A stretch of DNA of 64,000 nucleotides from Oscillospiraceae bacterium (GCA_017461585.1 JAFTYM010000037.1:62001-126000), one strand, 5' to 3'. Numbered from the stretch's first letter, positions 1 through 9,579 are shown. Program-made: numbers and translations. Notes: generated from the sequence alone by a model not told the origin.

Positions 1-780
1 AAAATCGTAACCAATGCAGTTATCGGCAGAGCTATGAGCATTGATGAGCTGTTTGAAGAGGGCTTTGAAGCTGTTTTCGTAGGCTCGGGCGCAGGTCTTC
101 CCAAGTTTATGAACATCCCCGGCGAGAACCTTCTGGGCGTATACTCCGCTAACGAGTATCTTACACGCATAAACCTTATGAAGGCATATCTCGACGAGTA
201 CGATACACCCATAAAGCACGCAAAGAAGGTTGCTGTTGTCGGCGGCGGTAACGTTGCCATGGACGCAGCCAGATGCGCAAAGCGTATGGGCGCGGAAGTA
301 TGTGTTATCTACAGAAGATCCATGGAAGAGCTTCCCGCAAGAGCAGAGGAAGTCCACCATGCAATCGAGGAGGAGATCGACTTTAAGCTGCTCAACAATC
401 CTGTTGAGATCATCGGCGATGAAAACGGCAAGGTTTGCGGCATAAAGTGCATCAAAATGGAGCTGGGCGAGCCTGATGAGAGCGGCAGACGCAGACCCGT
501 TGAAGTTGAGGGCAGCGAATTTGTTATCGATGTAGACGCAGTTATCATGTCTATCGGTACGAGTCCCAACCCTCTTATCGCATCCACCACAGAAGGTCTG
601 GATACAAACAAGTGGGGCTGCATCATGGCTAACGATGAGCTTGCCACAAGCCGCGAAGGCGTTTTCGCAGGCGGCGATGCCGTTACAGGCGCTGCAACAG
701 TTATCCTCGCCATGGGCGCAGGACGCAAGGCAGCAGGCAGCATCGACGCATATATCACCGCTAAACACGCAAACGACTAA
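1..780 (+). CDS. gltA: GltA-like NAD(P)-dependent FAD oxidoreductase (glutamate synthase small subunit family), 3' part
   Basis: The reading frame is open from base 1, so the gene starts upstream of the window; about 259 C-terminal residues are present. The second dinucleotide-binding fold is visible as VAVVGGGNVAMDAARCAKRMG, followed by VCVIYRRSMEELPAR, and the C-terminal FAD motif reads GVFAGGDAVTGAATVILAMGAGRKAA. These are typical of the glutamate synthase small subunit/NfnB/GltA family, which passes electrons between NAD(P)H and a partner through FAD. The iron-sulfur N-terminus, if present, lies outside. Whether it works with a GltB-type subunit or as part of an Nfn transhydrogenase cannot be told from this fragment. 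An intrinsic terminator follows directly. Confidence 0.85.
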   Translation, partial: KIVTNAVIGRAMSIDELFEEGFEAVFVGSGAGLPKFMNIPGENLLGVYSANEYLTRINLMKAYLDEYDTPIKHAKKVAVVGGGNVAMDAARCAKRMGAEVCVIYRRSMEELPARAEEVHHAIEEEIDFKLLNNPVEIIGDENGKVCGIKCIKMELGEPDESGRRRPVEVEGSEFVIDVDAVIMSIGTSPNPLIASTTEGLDTNKWGCIMANDELATSREGVFAGGDAVTGAATVILAMGAGRKAAGSIDAYITAKHAND

Positions 781-789
781 AATATTTAA

Positions 790-818
790 GGACGAGGTGC
801 TGTACCTCGTCCTTTTTT
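790..818 (+). terminator. Intrinsic terminator of the gltA-like gene
   Basis: A perfect 9-bp stem (GGACGAGGT / ACCTCGTCC) with a 5-base loop is followed by six T, 10 bases after the stop codon. Confidence 0.85.
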
Positions 819-1088
819 GTGTTGTAGGGAACGGCGCCTCGCTGGTTCGTTTTTGTATCGCGCTATCGGCGTGTCCGTAGGGGCGGATTCTATATCCGCC
901 TGTGTATCGGTTTACACAAGCCTTCCCCTTGAGGGGAAGGGGGACCGCTTTAGCGGTGGATGAGGTGTTGTCGCACTTGTAACGTCAGTATAATAACGCT
1001 TCCTACGGAAGCTACACCTCATCAGTCACCTAACGGTGACAGCTTCCCGCTCCTTGGGAAGCCTTAGTGGGAGATGTAACATTTTAAC
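819..1088. repeat. Intergenic repeat block: REP palindrome plus long inverted CCCTCAGTC-type repeat
   Basis: The gap holds no gene. It starts with a truncated GTAGGGAACGG unit (about 824-836), then a REP palindrome at 876-902 (GTAGGGGCGGAT..ATCCGCC). From 917 to 1064 is a longer element whose ends (CTTCCCCTTGAGGGGAAGG and its relatives) and inner hairpins (CACCTAACGGTG) match the repeat type also found at 7168, 34765 and 38360. Confidence 0.7.
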
Positions 1089-4000
1089 CTATTCCTTCGT
1101 CTGCAGAAGCTCCAATACCTTTTTGCGTGTTACCGCAACGGACGCGGCAAGAGAGGAGAGAACAACAGCGGCGAAATAGAGAATAATAACAAGGGTCATG
1201 TTGCTTATGGTGTGCTCAGATATACCGCGCATTGACAGCATGACAATTACAGACAGCACCGTGCTTACAAGATACAGAACAATGCGTTCTGTTACAATAA
1301 TCACTCTTGTTCTGCGTTTTGATGTGCCCAGAACACGCATTATGGCGATGTCCTTTGAGGTCTGAACGATGATGAGACATGTCATAAAGGCGCCGATTAT
1401 GAGCATGGCGATAATGGCAATGGGTGCTACAAGCTGCAAAAGTAATATTACACTCTTGAGATAATCTGCAACAGCTGTGTCCATGATAAATGCGACCTCG
1501 TAGGTGAGGTTTGCATCAGCCAAAGCTCTGCCGTATTCGCGGTACTCGTCGGCCTGCCAGTTGTCAATAAGTGTCGCCTCGGTCATTTCCATGATTACAA
1601 GCTTGCCATAGGCTGTATTTATGTCCGTGGTTCCGGGCAAATATGCAAATTTTGCATCTTCTTCGGTAAGCGTTGAATCTTCAGTAAACTCTGGCATTGG
1701 ACCTGTATCGATGCAGCCTACAATTATAAATTCGCCTGCTCTTTTCATGTACCAATCCACAACATCATCATAAAGCAGTTCCGTGACTTCATCATCGGAA
1801 AGTGCATATCCGTTGTTACTGTGGTAATTTTGAATGGAATTACGTAATTTATCGTTGAACTGACCGCCGTTTGTGACATATACGGTATCTCCTAAATTAT
1901 AACCGTGCTTTTCCATCAGGATTTTGTCCAGAATAATGATATTATCGTGAGTGTTCATTACGCTCTCGTCGTAGCCGTCCAGCCATGTTATATTGGGAGA
2001 TTTACCGAGAAGTCTGGATATATTGTTTGTTACATGGACGGATGTCTGCACCATATTTATGTCGATTGATCTTTTTGCGCGGTAGAACACATCCCTTACA
2101 TATCCCGACTCCTGCAGCTGTGAGACATAGTTTAAGTTAAGGCTGCCTGCATATTTTGAGACGATTTCTGTTGTGGTAAATGTGTCTATATACGAATCAA
2201 GCATAATATTCAGCTGTCCTGCGGTGTTTAAAAGCAGAGCAGATACGAGAATGTACATTATGGCTTTCGCCTTTGCGCGTTTTATGCTTCTGAAAACAAA
2301 GCGGAGAATAAATTTAAGCTTTCTCTTTTTACCGTCATGCTGTACCCGCGGGAGGGAAACCCACTCGCCAAGCTGTACAGCTTCGGGCTCGGGAACAGCT
2401 TCGGCCTTTTTGCGCTTTGTGCGCTTTTGGCTGCCGTCCTGCATAAGGGCGAGTGGTGATTTTCTTCCGATGAGGCCGAGGATGAGAAAAGCGATACCCA
2501 AAGCCAAAAGCAAAACAACTATAATGCAGGAGGCAATAAGCCATGCGGGGATGCTTATGGTGGCTTTATACTCTGCCATCTGGGATATTTTGAAATCAAC
2601 CTCTGCGTTGTTAAGAGTGTATATCCATGCTGTAAGGGTGCCGATGACAACAGAGGATGCGGAAAGGACGGAAAGGGGCAGGAGAAGTGTGTTTCTCGAT
2701 GCCTTTTTCGTTGTGCCCAAAAGGCGCATAATGGCGTAATCACGCTTTCTGCCCAGTATGTAAAGCAGTACCGTAAACCACACGGCGACAAAGACAGCGG
2801 CGGAGAGAATTGCAATTTTGATGAGAGACATGACCTTGTTCTCTTCAAAATGCTGCTCTATCTCTTTCCAGTTGCCATCGTCAAGTGCAAGACGCAGATT
2901 AAGTCTGTATATTTCGTACTTGTCAAAATTTTCAACATCATACACGTTCTCGATTACAAAGCTGAATTCGCCCATGGCAAAGCTGTGGTTTTCCATTTCC
3001 TCTTCATCCGCATTTAAAAGGTGCGTGGGGACAAAAACGGTGTTGATGTTATATGACCAACAGGGGTCGGGATTGTTGTTTTTAAATATTCTGTGGCGTG
3101 TGTCTTTCCATATACCGACGATTTCAAGAGTGACGTTTGTATACTCCGCTGAAAGTCTTTGGGGAACAGCGGCGATAGCGCCGATGCCCTCGTACTGCTC
3201 GAAGAGCTTGCTGCCGAGGTCAAGGGTAATGGTATCGCCGACCTCAAGTCCGTAAACACGGGCGACCTCATGGTTTATAACGCAGACGTTTGAATTATTT
3301 AAATAGTCTTCTCTTGTAAGTCTGCGACCGTCGGTAATGGCAAGAGTTCCGTCTGCAAAATAGCGTATGGCGCCCATATTCTGCGTGTACACAACGTCAA
3401 AGGTGTGAAGGTCTGTTTCGATGAGATCTATATACTCACGCAGAGGTGCAAACTTTTCTGTTTCAAGATAATTTTTGCCTTCACCCTCAAGACTCCATAC
3501 GCCATCGCACCAGCCGTAGGCAAAGTGGTCTGTAAGCTGAAGTGTCTGATATTCAGAGCTTCCGATTGCAGGTGTCATTCTGCCAATGAAAATATAGCGT
3601 TCGCCGGGCTTAAGTGATGCACAAAACTCTTCGGTGTATATGCTTTTTTCTGTCATAATGCAAGAGCCTCTAAAGGTGAGATACGGCTCTCCACCTGTGT
3701 CAAAAACGGGCTGCGGAGCAATCCACAGTTTGTCATAATCGAAATTGACTAATTTCTCACCGCCGATGAACTTGAAATCACGTACAAGCAGCTTGCCTTG
3801 GTATTCATACCATTGTTCAACTGTTGCCTCTACAACAAAGCAGTTGGTAAAGTCGTAGTAATATGGCGCTTCCATGTCAAGGCGCATATACTCTTCAGAC
3901 ACGCCCGAGGTCATATAGCGCTTGTCAACATAGGTGACGTACTCAAGAGACTCTATACGCTCAATCATATAGTCGTACAGCCTGTCGTAGGAGTATTTGC

Positions 4001-4289
4001 TGCGGTACATGGATGTGTCTTTTTCGGGGTAGAAATCCATGGGCACGCGGGGGTCTGAAAAAATATATTCACCGTATCTCATATCCTCGGCATAGATAGA
4101 GAGATCATCTCCTTCCATTGTGCCGATGCCGTCAAATGCTTCTATGGCGTTTTTCGTCTCCCTGCGGTTTATGTAGTATTCCATGATATTGGAAAACAGC
4201 AGACAGGTTGTGGAAGCCAACAGAATAAAGATAAAAACGGAGCGTGCGATACTTCGTATTATGTTTTTCAGTGCCAGCTTTGGTGTCAT
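1089..4289 (-). CDS. Large FtsX-type ABC transporter permease, orphan
   Basis: About 1066 residues. One membrane segment follows the start (residues about 13-33), then a long extracytoplasmic region of about 450 residues. An FtsX/MacB membrane block (about 500-620) carries YAIMRLLGTTKKA, a charged cytoplasmic linker has KRTKRKKAEAVPEPE, and a second half repeats the plan, ending with IAIMRVLGTSKRRTR and three closing helices. The paired 'xAIMRxLGT' signatures show a duplicated FtsX unit. The start was set at 4289, where GGGAGG sits 7 bases before ATG; an upstream in-frame ATG lacks such a site. Known relatives export lipoproteins or peptides, or transmit signals to peptidoglycan hydrolases. 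No ATPase gene lies on either side, so the partner must be elsewhere. Confidence 0.8.
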   Translation of the reverse strand: MTPKLALKNIIRSIARSVFIFILLASTTCLLFSNIMEYYINRRETKNAIEAFDGIGTMEGDDLSIYAEDMRYGEYIFSDPRVPMDFYPEKDTSMYRSKYSYDRLYDYMIERIESLEYVTYVDKRYMTSGVSEEYMRLDMEAPYYYDFTNCFVVEATVEQWYEYQGKLLVRDFKFIGGEKLVNFDYDKLWIAPQPVFDTGGEPYLTFRGSCIMTEKSIYTEEFCASLKPGERYIFIGRMTPAIGSSEYQTLQLTDHFAYGWCDGVWSLEGEGKNYLETEKFAPLREYIDLIETDLHTFDVVYTQNMGAIRYFADGTLAITDGRRLTREDYLNNSNVCVINHEVARVYGLEVGDTITLDLGSKLFEQYEGIGAIAAVPQRLSAEYTNVTLEIVGIWKDTRHRIFKNNNPDPCWSYNINTVFVPTHLLNADEEEMENHSFAMGEFSFVIENVYDVENFDKYEIYRLNLRLALDDGNWKEIEQHFEENKVMSLIKIAILSAAVFVAVWFTVLLYILGRKRDYAIMRLLGTTKKASRNTLLLPLSVLSASSVVIGTLTAWIYTLNNAEVDFKISQMAEYKATISIPAWLIASCIIVVLLLALGIAFLILGLIGRKSPLALMQDGSQKRTKRKKAEAVPEPEAVQLGEWVSLPRVQHDGKKRKLKFILRFVFRSIKRAKAKAIMYILVSALLLNTAGQLNIMLDSYIDTFTTTEIVSKYAGSLNLNYVSQLQESGYVRDVFYRAKRSIDINMVQTSVHVTNNISRLLGKSPNITWLDGYDESVMNTHDNIIILDKILMEKHGYNLGDTVYVTNGGQFNDKLRNSIQNYHSNNGYALSDDEVTELLYDDVVDWYMKRAGEFIIVGCIDTGPMPEFTEDSTLTEEDAKFAYLPGTTDINTAYGKLVIMEMTEATLIDNWQADEYREYGRALADANLTYEVAFIMDTAVADYLKSVILLLQLVAPIAIIAMLIIGAFMTCLIIVQTSKDIAIMRVLGTSKRRTRVIIVTERIVLYLVSTVLSVIVMLSMRGISEHTISNMTLVIILYFAAVVLSSLAASVAVTRKKVLELLQTKE

Positions 4290-4599
4290 TGTGTTGCCCT
4301 CCCTTTGATTGCTTAATGCCATTTTGCCCCATTATACACCATATATGACACGAAGCGGCAAATTTGTGACACCGTTTTGCGGAAAATTTTAAGTTTGTGG
4401 AAGATGCATAGATTGTTGTGCCCGTGTTTAGTAATTGTGACGGAAGGAGTTAAACTCCCTCAGTCTGCTGCGCAGACAGCTCCCTCGAAGAGGAAGCCTG
4501 TTTTGAACCCGCAACAAAACCATTTGACTAAATACTGCCTTGCATTTATAATTATTCTGTTATGCTATGCGAAAAAATTTGAAAGCGGAGGTAATCATT
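4290..4599. repeat. Divergent intergenic region with CCCTCAGTC repeat remnant
   Basis: On the minus strand a TATAAT box (4331-4336) could serve the permease gene; no convincing -35 was found. A short repeat at 4445-4500 (CTCCCTCAGTCTGCTGCGCA and the following GACAGCTCCCTCGAAGAGG) belongs to the same family as 34765-34832. No terminator or gene was seen. Confidence 0.55.
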
Positions 4600-5877
4600 T
4601 TGAATATCCTTATCCGTGATATTTTGGCTGTTCTCCCCGAGGGACCCAAGGTATCGACAATATATGTAGTCGGCGACACAATCGCCGCAATCGACAAAGC
4701 TCCTGAAGGATTTGTTGCTGACAAGACTATTAACGGCTGCGGTAAGCTCCTTATCCCCGGACTTGTCAACGCTCATTCCCATGCTTACATGACCTGTTTC
4801 AGAAACTGCGCAGACGACCTTTTGTTTAACGATTGGCTCTTTGGACGCATTATGCCCATGGAAGATCGCTTAACAGGTGAGGACTGCTACTGGACAAGCA
4901 TGCTGGGCTGCATTGAGATGCTGATGACAGGTACAACTGCTTACTATGACATGGGCATGTTCATGGATGACGCAGCGCGTGCCTGCATCGACACAGGTAT
5001 CCGTGGTGTTCTTTCCCGCGGCCTTTCCGGCGCTCCCGACGGAGTTGACGGACCCAACCCCCGTCTTGACCAGGCAAGAGGCTACCTCAAGACATGGGCA
5101 GGCTATGACAATCTGTCCTTTGTCATCGGACCTCACGCACCCTACACCTGCACAGAGGATTACATGAAGCAGGCCGCAGAGGTAGCAAAGGAGCTTGACC
5201 TGCCTATACACATCCATCTGTCCGAGTCCTTAAGCGAAATGGAGACTATCAGAAGCCAGTACGGCTGCACACCCATTGAGCTTGCAGACCGCTGCGGACT
5301 TCTGACAAACAAGACAACTGCTGCTCATTGCGTTTACGCAACAGACGAGGATATTGCCCTGTTAGCTTCCCGCGGCGTTTCCGTTGCAACCAACCCCATT
5401 TCAAACCTTAAGCTTGCAAACGGCTTTGCGCCTGTTACAAAGTTCATGGATGCAGGCATCAACGTCTGCATGGGTACTGACGGCGCATCTTCAAACAACG
5501 CCCTCAACATGTTCCGCGATCTGTCCGTTCTCACACTTGTTCACAAGGGCAATCAGAATGACGCTCTTGCAGTTACAGCTGAGCAGGGCTTTAAAATCGC
5601 AACGATCAACGGCGCTCGCGCAATGTGCCTTGAGAAAACAGGCGAGATCCGTGAAGGCTGGAAGGCTGACCTCGTTATCATGGACCTTGACAGACCCTCC
5701 ATGCGTCCTGTTAATAATCCCGTTGCCGCTCTGTGCTACTCCGCATCAGGCTATGAGACAGAGACTGTCATCGTCGGCGGAAGAGTTTGCGTTGAGGACG
5801 GCAAGATGGTAAATGTTGATGTAAACGAAGTCTACGCTAAGGTAGAAGAGATTTGTGAAAGGCTGGGTACAAGATGA
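4600..5877 (+). CDS. mtaD: 5'-methylthioadenosine / S-adenosylhomocysteine deaminase
   Basis: A 425-residue amidohydrolase of the SAH/MTA deaminase family. Metal and catalytic motifs are in order: HSH near residue 60 after IPGLVNA, GPHAPYTC, IHIHLSES, AAHCVY and GTDGASSNN. The family deaminates the adenine ring of SAH or MTA to the inosine analogue. I chose a TTG start at 4600 because GGAGGT lies 7 bases upstream and the conserved N-terminus (LNILIRDILAVLPEG) begins there; an ATG 11 codons earlier lies before the ribosome site. The stop overlaps the start of ahcY by four bases (ATGA), so the two are translationally coupled and probably act in sequence on S-adenosylhomocysteine. Confidence 0.88.
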   Translation: MNILIRDILAVLPEGPKVSTIYVVGDTIAAIDKAPEGFVADKTINGCGKLLIPGLVNAHSHAYMTCFRNCADDLLFNDWLFGRIMPMEDRLTGEDCYWTSMLGCIEMLMTGTTAYYDMGMFMDDAARACIDTGIRGVLSRGLSGAPDGVDGPNPRLDQARGYLKTWAGYDNLSFVIGPHAPYTCTEDYMKQAAEVAKELDLPIHIHLSESLSEMETIRSQYGCTPIELADRCGLLTNKTTAAHCVYATDEDIALLASRGVSVATNPISNLKLANGFAPVTKFMDAGINVCMGTDGASSNNALNMFRDLSVLTLVHKGNQNDALAVTAEQGFKIATINGARAMCLEKTGEIREGWKADLVIMDLDRPSMRPVNNPVAALCYSASGYETETVIVGGRVCVEDGKMVNVDVNEVYAKVEEICERLGTR

Positions 5878-7118
5878 GTCAGATTAGAGATATTAACCTC
5901 GCACCTTCCGGTGAGAGAAAAATACAGTGGGTAGAGCGCAATATGCCCCTTCTGCGCCAGATCAAGGCAGATTTTGAGAAGACAAAGCCCTTTGCAGGTC
6001 TTAAGGTCGCTCTCTCTGTCCACATGGAAGCCAAGACAGCTTACCTCTGCCGCGTAATGGAAGCAGGCGGCGCTGAAATGCACGTTACAGGCTGTAATCC
6101 CCTGTCCACACAGGACGATGTAGCTGCAGCTCTTGCTGCAGGCGGCATGGATGTTAACGCATGGCACGCTGCAACTCCCGAGGAGTACACATCCCACCTT
6201 ACAGCAGTACTTGAGGCAGGTCCCAATATCATCATCGACGACGGCGGCGACCTTGTAAACCTCATCCACACAAAGCTTACACACCTTATTCCCAACATCA
6301 TCGGCGGCTGCGAGGAGACAACAACAGGCGTTATCCGCTTAAACTCCATGGCAGCTGAAGGAAAGCTCGCTTTCCCCATGATCACGGTCAACAACGCAAG
6401 ATGCAAATATCTGTTTGACAACCGCTACGGCACAGGTCAGTCCGTATGGGACGGCATCAACCGCACAACAAACCTTATCGTCGCCGGCAAGAACGTTGTT
6501 GTTGCAGGCTACGGCTGGTGCGGTAAGGGCATCGCAATGCGCGCCAAGGGCTTCGGTGCACACGTTATCGTAACTGAAATCGACCCCGTAAAGGCGCTTG
6601 AGGCTATGATGGACGGCTTTAAGGTTATGACAATGGAAGACGCTGCAAAGGTTGGCGACCTGTTCGTAACCTCCACAGGATGCCGCGATGTTATTACCGA
6701 AAAGCACTTTACGCTTATGAAGGACGGCGCTATTATGTGCAACGCAGGTCACTTCAACGTTGAAGTTGACGTTGACTGGTTGGACAAGAACGCAAAGGAC
6801 AGATACGTACAGCGTCAGAACATCATGGGTTACACTCTGGAAAACGGAAAGAATGTATTCGTTTTGGCGGAAGGACGACTCGTTAACCTTGCTTCCGGCG
6901 ACGGTCACCCTGCAGAAATTATGGACATGAGCTTTGCAATTCAGGCTCTGTCAGCAAGATACTTAGCTGAGCACAGAGATGAGCTTCGCGCAGGAGTTAT
7001 CGCCGTTCCCGAGGAGATAGACGACGAGGTAGCAAGAAGAAAGCTTACCGCATGCGGCTTGTCTATTGATTCTCTTACAGATGCACAGAAAGAGTACCTT
7101 GCAAGCTGGGAACTGTAA
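5874..7118 (+). CDS. ahcY: Adenosylhomocysteinase-family enzyme (short, archaeal/Thermotoga-like form)
   Basis: A 414-residue SAHH-family protein with the NAD fold VVVAGYGWCGKGIAMRAKGFGA, EETTTGVIRL, and CKYLFDNRYG containing the catalytic Lys and Asp-Asn. It ends at EYLASWEL and lacks the C-terminal KPxHYRY tail of the long bacterial/eukaryotic enzymes. In the purine pocket the usual HMTxETA reads HMEAKTA, and the usual GDLT reads GDLV. Known: long enzymes cleave SAH to adenosine and homocysteine, while a methanogen homologue of the short type prefers S-inosylhomocysteine. Inferred: coupling to mtaD and the changed pocket suggest the inosyl substrate here. The start ATG overlaps the mtaD stop; the product closes the SAM methyl cycle. 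Confidence 0.88.
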   Translation: MSQIRDINLAPSGERKIQWVERNMPLLRQIKADFEKTKPFAGLKVALSVHMEAKTAYLCRVMEAGGAEMHVTGCNPLSTQDDVAAALAAGGMDVNAWHAATPEEYTSHLTAVLEAGPNIIIDDGGDLVNLIHTKLTHLIPNIIGGCEETTTGVIRLNSMAAEGKLAFPMITVNNARCKYLFDNRYGTGQSVWDGINRTTNLIVAGKNVVVAGYGWCGKGIAMRAKGFGAHVIVTEIDPVKALEAMMDGFKVMTMEDAAKVGDLFVTSTGCRDVITEKHFTLMKDGAIMCNAGHFNVEVDVDWLDKNAKDRYVQRQNIMGYTLENGKNVFVLAEGRLVNLASGDGHPAEIMDMSFAIQALSARYLAEHRDELRAGVIAVPEEIDDEVARRKLTACGLSIDSLTDAQKEYLASWEL

Positions 7119-7330
7119 GCTTACGCTTCGCTAAAATGCAAGCATTTGACTAACGGTTAAGCACTGCTACCCGTGCCTCCCTCTGGCGAGGGAGGTTGCA
7201 AAACCACAGGTTTTGACGGAGGGAGAGAAAACTACCCCTCAGTCAGCCGTTTCGGCTGACAGCTGCCCTGACAAGGGGAGCCTTTGACGCTGTTAGCGCC
7301 GGTAATACAAATCCCGATATATCAAATAGT
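7119..7330. repeat. Repeat block after ahcY (hairpin element and CCCTCAGTC-type repeat)
   Basis: A partial AAATGC-AA-GCATTT hairpin lies at 7134-7147, related to the 26-base hairpins described elsewhere in this list. At 7168-7288 is a full copy of the longer repeat: GCCTCCCTC..GAGGGAGG, then GCAAAACCACAGGTTTTGAC, then CCCCTCAGTC with an inner CAGCCGTTTCGGCTG hairpin, then ACAAGGGGAGCC. No gene was seen. Confidence 0.7.
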
Positions 7331-7332
7331 TT

Positions 7333-7369
7333 ACCGCAGTATCCGTTGAGGGTACTGCGGTGTTTTTGT
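7333..7369 (+). terminator. Intrinsic terminator
   Basis: ACCGCAGTA / TACTGCGGT stem with an 11-base loop, followed by GTTTTTG. It ends transcription from mtaD-ahcY after the repeat block. Confidence 0.75.
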
Positions 7370-7491
7370 GCCATATTCGCCCGTTCACAAAATGTTTTTG
7401 AAAAAATGCTACCATTTGAAACTGTTTTATGATAGAATACATAAGTTAAATTGGGATTACTGTGTGTCGGTGAAAAGTGAGGTGGCGCAGA

Positions 7492-8835
7492 GTGAAAAAT
7501 TTCATAAAAAAACTGCTGTTTATCTGCGTCGGAGCCGTATTTTTCGCAGTTTTGACAGGCTGTATGACGACTTCTGCCGATGAGCTTTACTCTCTTCCCG
7601 AGTCGTCTGAGAGATATGTTCAGATACAGAGCAAGGTAGACCAGCTTCTAAGCAGCGGTCTTGAGTATGCAGCGCCCACAGCGGGAACCAACCGGCAGGC
7701 AATACAGCTCCAGGATATTGACGGAGACGGAATCGAAGAGGCGTTGGTTTTCTTCCGCACGGAAGAGGATGACAAAAAGCCTCTGAGCATACACATCCTC
7801 AAAGACAGCGGTGAGACCTTTGAGGTCGCAGCGGCTATCGAAGGAGACGGTACAAGCATCGACAGCGTCACATACATTGACATGAACGGTGACGGTGTGT
7901 TGGAGATAGTGGTCGGCTGGCAGATGACGGCGTCGGTAAAGAATCTTGCGGTATACTCCGTAAAAGACTATCAGCCCGTACAGCTTGTTTTCAGCAGCTA
8001 TTCAAACTACACCATAGCCGACATGGACAGCGACGGAGATACAGAGGTGCTTCTCCTGCACACGGGAACCTCCGAGACAGCAGGTGACGTAACCATGTAT
8101 ATGGTCATGGACGACGGTGAGGTAATCTCATCCACAGCCTACCTCTCAGCTATGGCAGAGCGCACGTCAAGAGTTCAGACGGGACTTCTCGCCGATAAGA
8201 AAAAAGCCGTGTTTGTGGACAGCGCAAGCGATGAAGGCGTTTTGACCGACATTATTGCGTTCCTTGATGGAAGTCTTGTAAACATAACCATAGACGGTGA
8301 GACCATGAACAGCGACACATTCAGAGGCTACAGCGTTTACTGCAGCGATATAAACTTTGACGGTATTATCGAAGTGCCTGAGCCTGTACAGTTTATGCCC
8401 CAGTCGGAAACGCTTTACTACGCAATAAACTGGAAAGCCTGTTCCGGAAGCGGAGACAGCGAAGTTGCTGTGACGACATACCACAACTACTCAGACGGAT
8501 GGTATCTCATCCTGCCTGAGCAGTCGATCGAGAATATCACCATAAGACGTGAAGACCGCGTTTCAGGTGAGAGAGCAGTTGTGTTCTCCATCATAACAGG
8601 TGAGACAGACGCAGACGGAAATCCTGTGCTCCATGACTTTATGGAGATATACGCTTTGAGCGGAGACAACAAGGAAGACAGAGCAAAGCTTTCGGGCAGG
8701 TTTACCGTTGCGCGTAATGACGAGCAGATATTTGCCGTTTGGATAATGAGCGGCGGAGAGCAATATATGACCCGGGACTATGTGAATGAGAACTTTAAGC
8801 TTATCCACACCACATGGCTCACGGGAACAGTTTAA
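7492..8835 (+). CDS. FG-GAP/VCBS-repeat lipoprotein
   Basis: A 447-residue predicted lipoprotein. A lysine start, a hydrophobic stretch (LLFICVGAVFFAVL) and the lipobox LTGC give a lipidated Cys near residue 24. Calcium-loop repeats of FG-GAP/VCBS type recur: DIDGDGIEE, DMNGDGVLE, DMDSDGDTE and DINFDGIIE, suggesting a beta-propeller on the outer face of the membrane. The start is GTG at 7492, six bases after GAGGTGG. The gene is followed 21 bases later by a response regulator and then a histidine kinase, so it may act as a sensor accessory of that system or be co-regulated with it. The specific ligand is unknown. Confidence 0.72.
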   Translation: MKNFIKKLLFICVGAVFFAVLTGCMTTSADELYSLPESSERYVQIQSKVDQLLSSGLEYAAPTAGTNRQAIQLQDIDGDGIEEALVFFRTEEDDKKPLSIHILKDSGETFEVAAAIEGDGTSIDSVTYIDMNGDGVLEIVVGWQMTASVKNLAVYSVKDYQPVQLVFSSYSNYTIADMDSDGDTEVLLLHTGTSETAGDVTMYMVMDDGEVISSTAYLSAMAERTSRVQTGLLADKKKAVFVDSASDEGVLTDIIAFLDGSLVNITIDGETMNSDTFRGYSVYCSDINFDGIIEVPEPVQFMPQSETLYYAINWKACSGSGDSEVAVTTYHNYSDGWYLILPEQSIENITIRREDRVSGERAVVFSIITGETDADGNPVLHDFMEIYALSGDNKEDRAKLSGRFTVARNDEQIFAVWIMSGGEQYMTRDYVNENFKLIHTTWLTGTV

Positions 8836-8856
8836 ATTAAGAATGGAGGATCATTT

Positions 8857-9543
8857 GTGAAAAAGATTCTTGTCCTTGAAGACGAAACCAGCATCAGAAG
8901 TTTTGTTGTTATAAATCTTAAGAGAGCGGGCTATGACCCCATTGAGGCGGGCACAGGTGCCGAAGCATTTGAGCGCATCAAGGAAAACCCTGACATCAAG
9001 GTTGCACTTCTCGATATCATGCTGCCCGACACAGACGGTTTTGAAGTGTGCCGCATCCTGCGCGCTGCCGACCCTCACATGGGTATCATTATGCTCACAG
9101 CCAGAACACAGGAGATGGACAAGGTAACAGGTCTTATGACAGGTGCTGACGACTATGTTACAAAGCCCTTTTCTCCCGCTGAGCTCACAGCCCGTGTAGA
9201 CGCGCTGTACAGACGTATCGGCGGAGTTGAACAGGTGGACACAGGCGAGATAGCACAGGGCCCCTTCAAGCTCAACACACGCAACAGAACTCTCGAAAAG
9301 AACGGTCAGCGCATCAAGCTTACTCAGGTGGAATACTCCATCATGAAGATGTTTATGGACAACCCCGGAAAGGCGCTGTCCCGTGAGGATATCCTCAACA
9401 TGGTTTGGGGCAGAGATTACTTCGGAGAGCTGAAGATAGTAGACGTTAACATCAGACGTCTTAGAATAAAGATAGAGGACGACTCCACAAATCCCACATA
9501 CATCACGACAGTATGGGGATACGGATATAAGTGGGGATTCTAA
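8857..9543 (+). CDS. OmpR/PhoB-family response regulator
   Basis: 228 residues. Receiver domain in residues 1-115: acidic pair EDE, phospho-acceptor Asp in LLDIMLPDTDG, conserved Thr (MLTA) and Lys (VTKPF). A winged-helix DNA-binding domain (about 130-228) has LTQVEYSIMKMFMDNPGK and the recognition-helix part IVDVNIRRLRIKI ending TVWGYGYKW. The start is GTG with GGAGGA seven bases upstream. It lies between the FG-GAP lipoprotein and a cognate kinase; the three read as one operon. Target genes cannot be read from here. Confidence 0.9.
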   Translation: MKKILVLEDETSIRSFVVINLKRAGYDPIEAGTGAEAFERIKENPDIKVALLDIMLPDTDGFEVCRILRAADPHMGIIMLTARTQEMDKVTGLMTGADDYVTKPFSPAELTARVDALYRRIGGVEQVDTGEIAQGPFKLNTRNRTLEKNGQRIKLTQVEYSIMKMFMDNPGKALSREDILNMVWGRDYFGELKIVDVNIRRLRIKIEDDSTNPTYITTVWGYGYKWGF

Positions 9544-9579
9544 ATTAAAGCTAAGCAGAAAGGCAGGTGGCAGCGGGAT

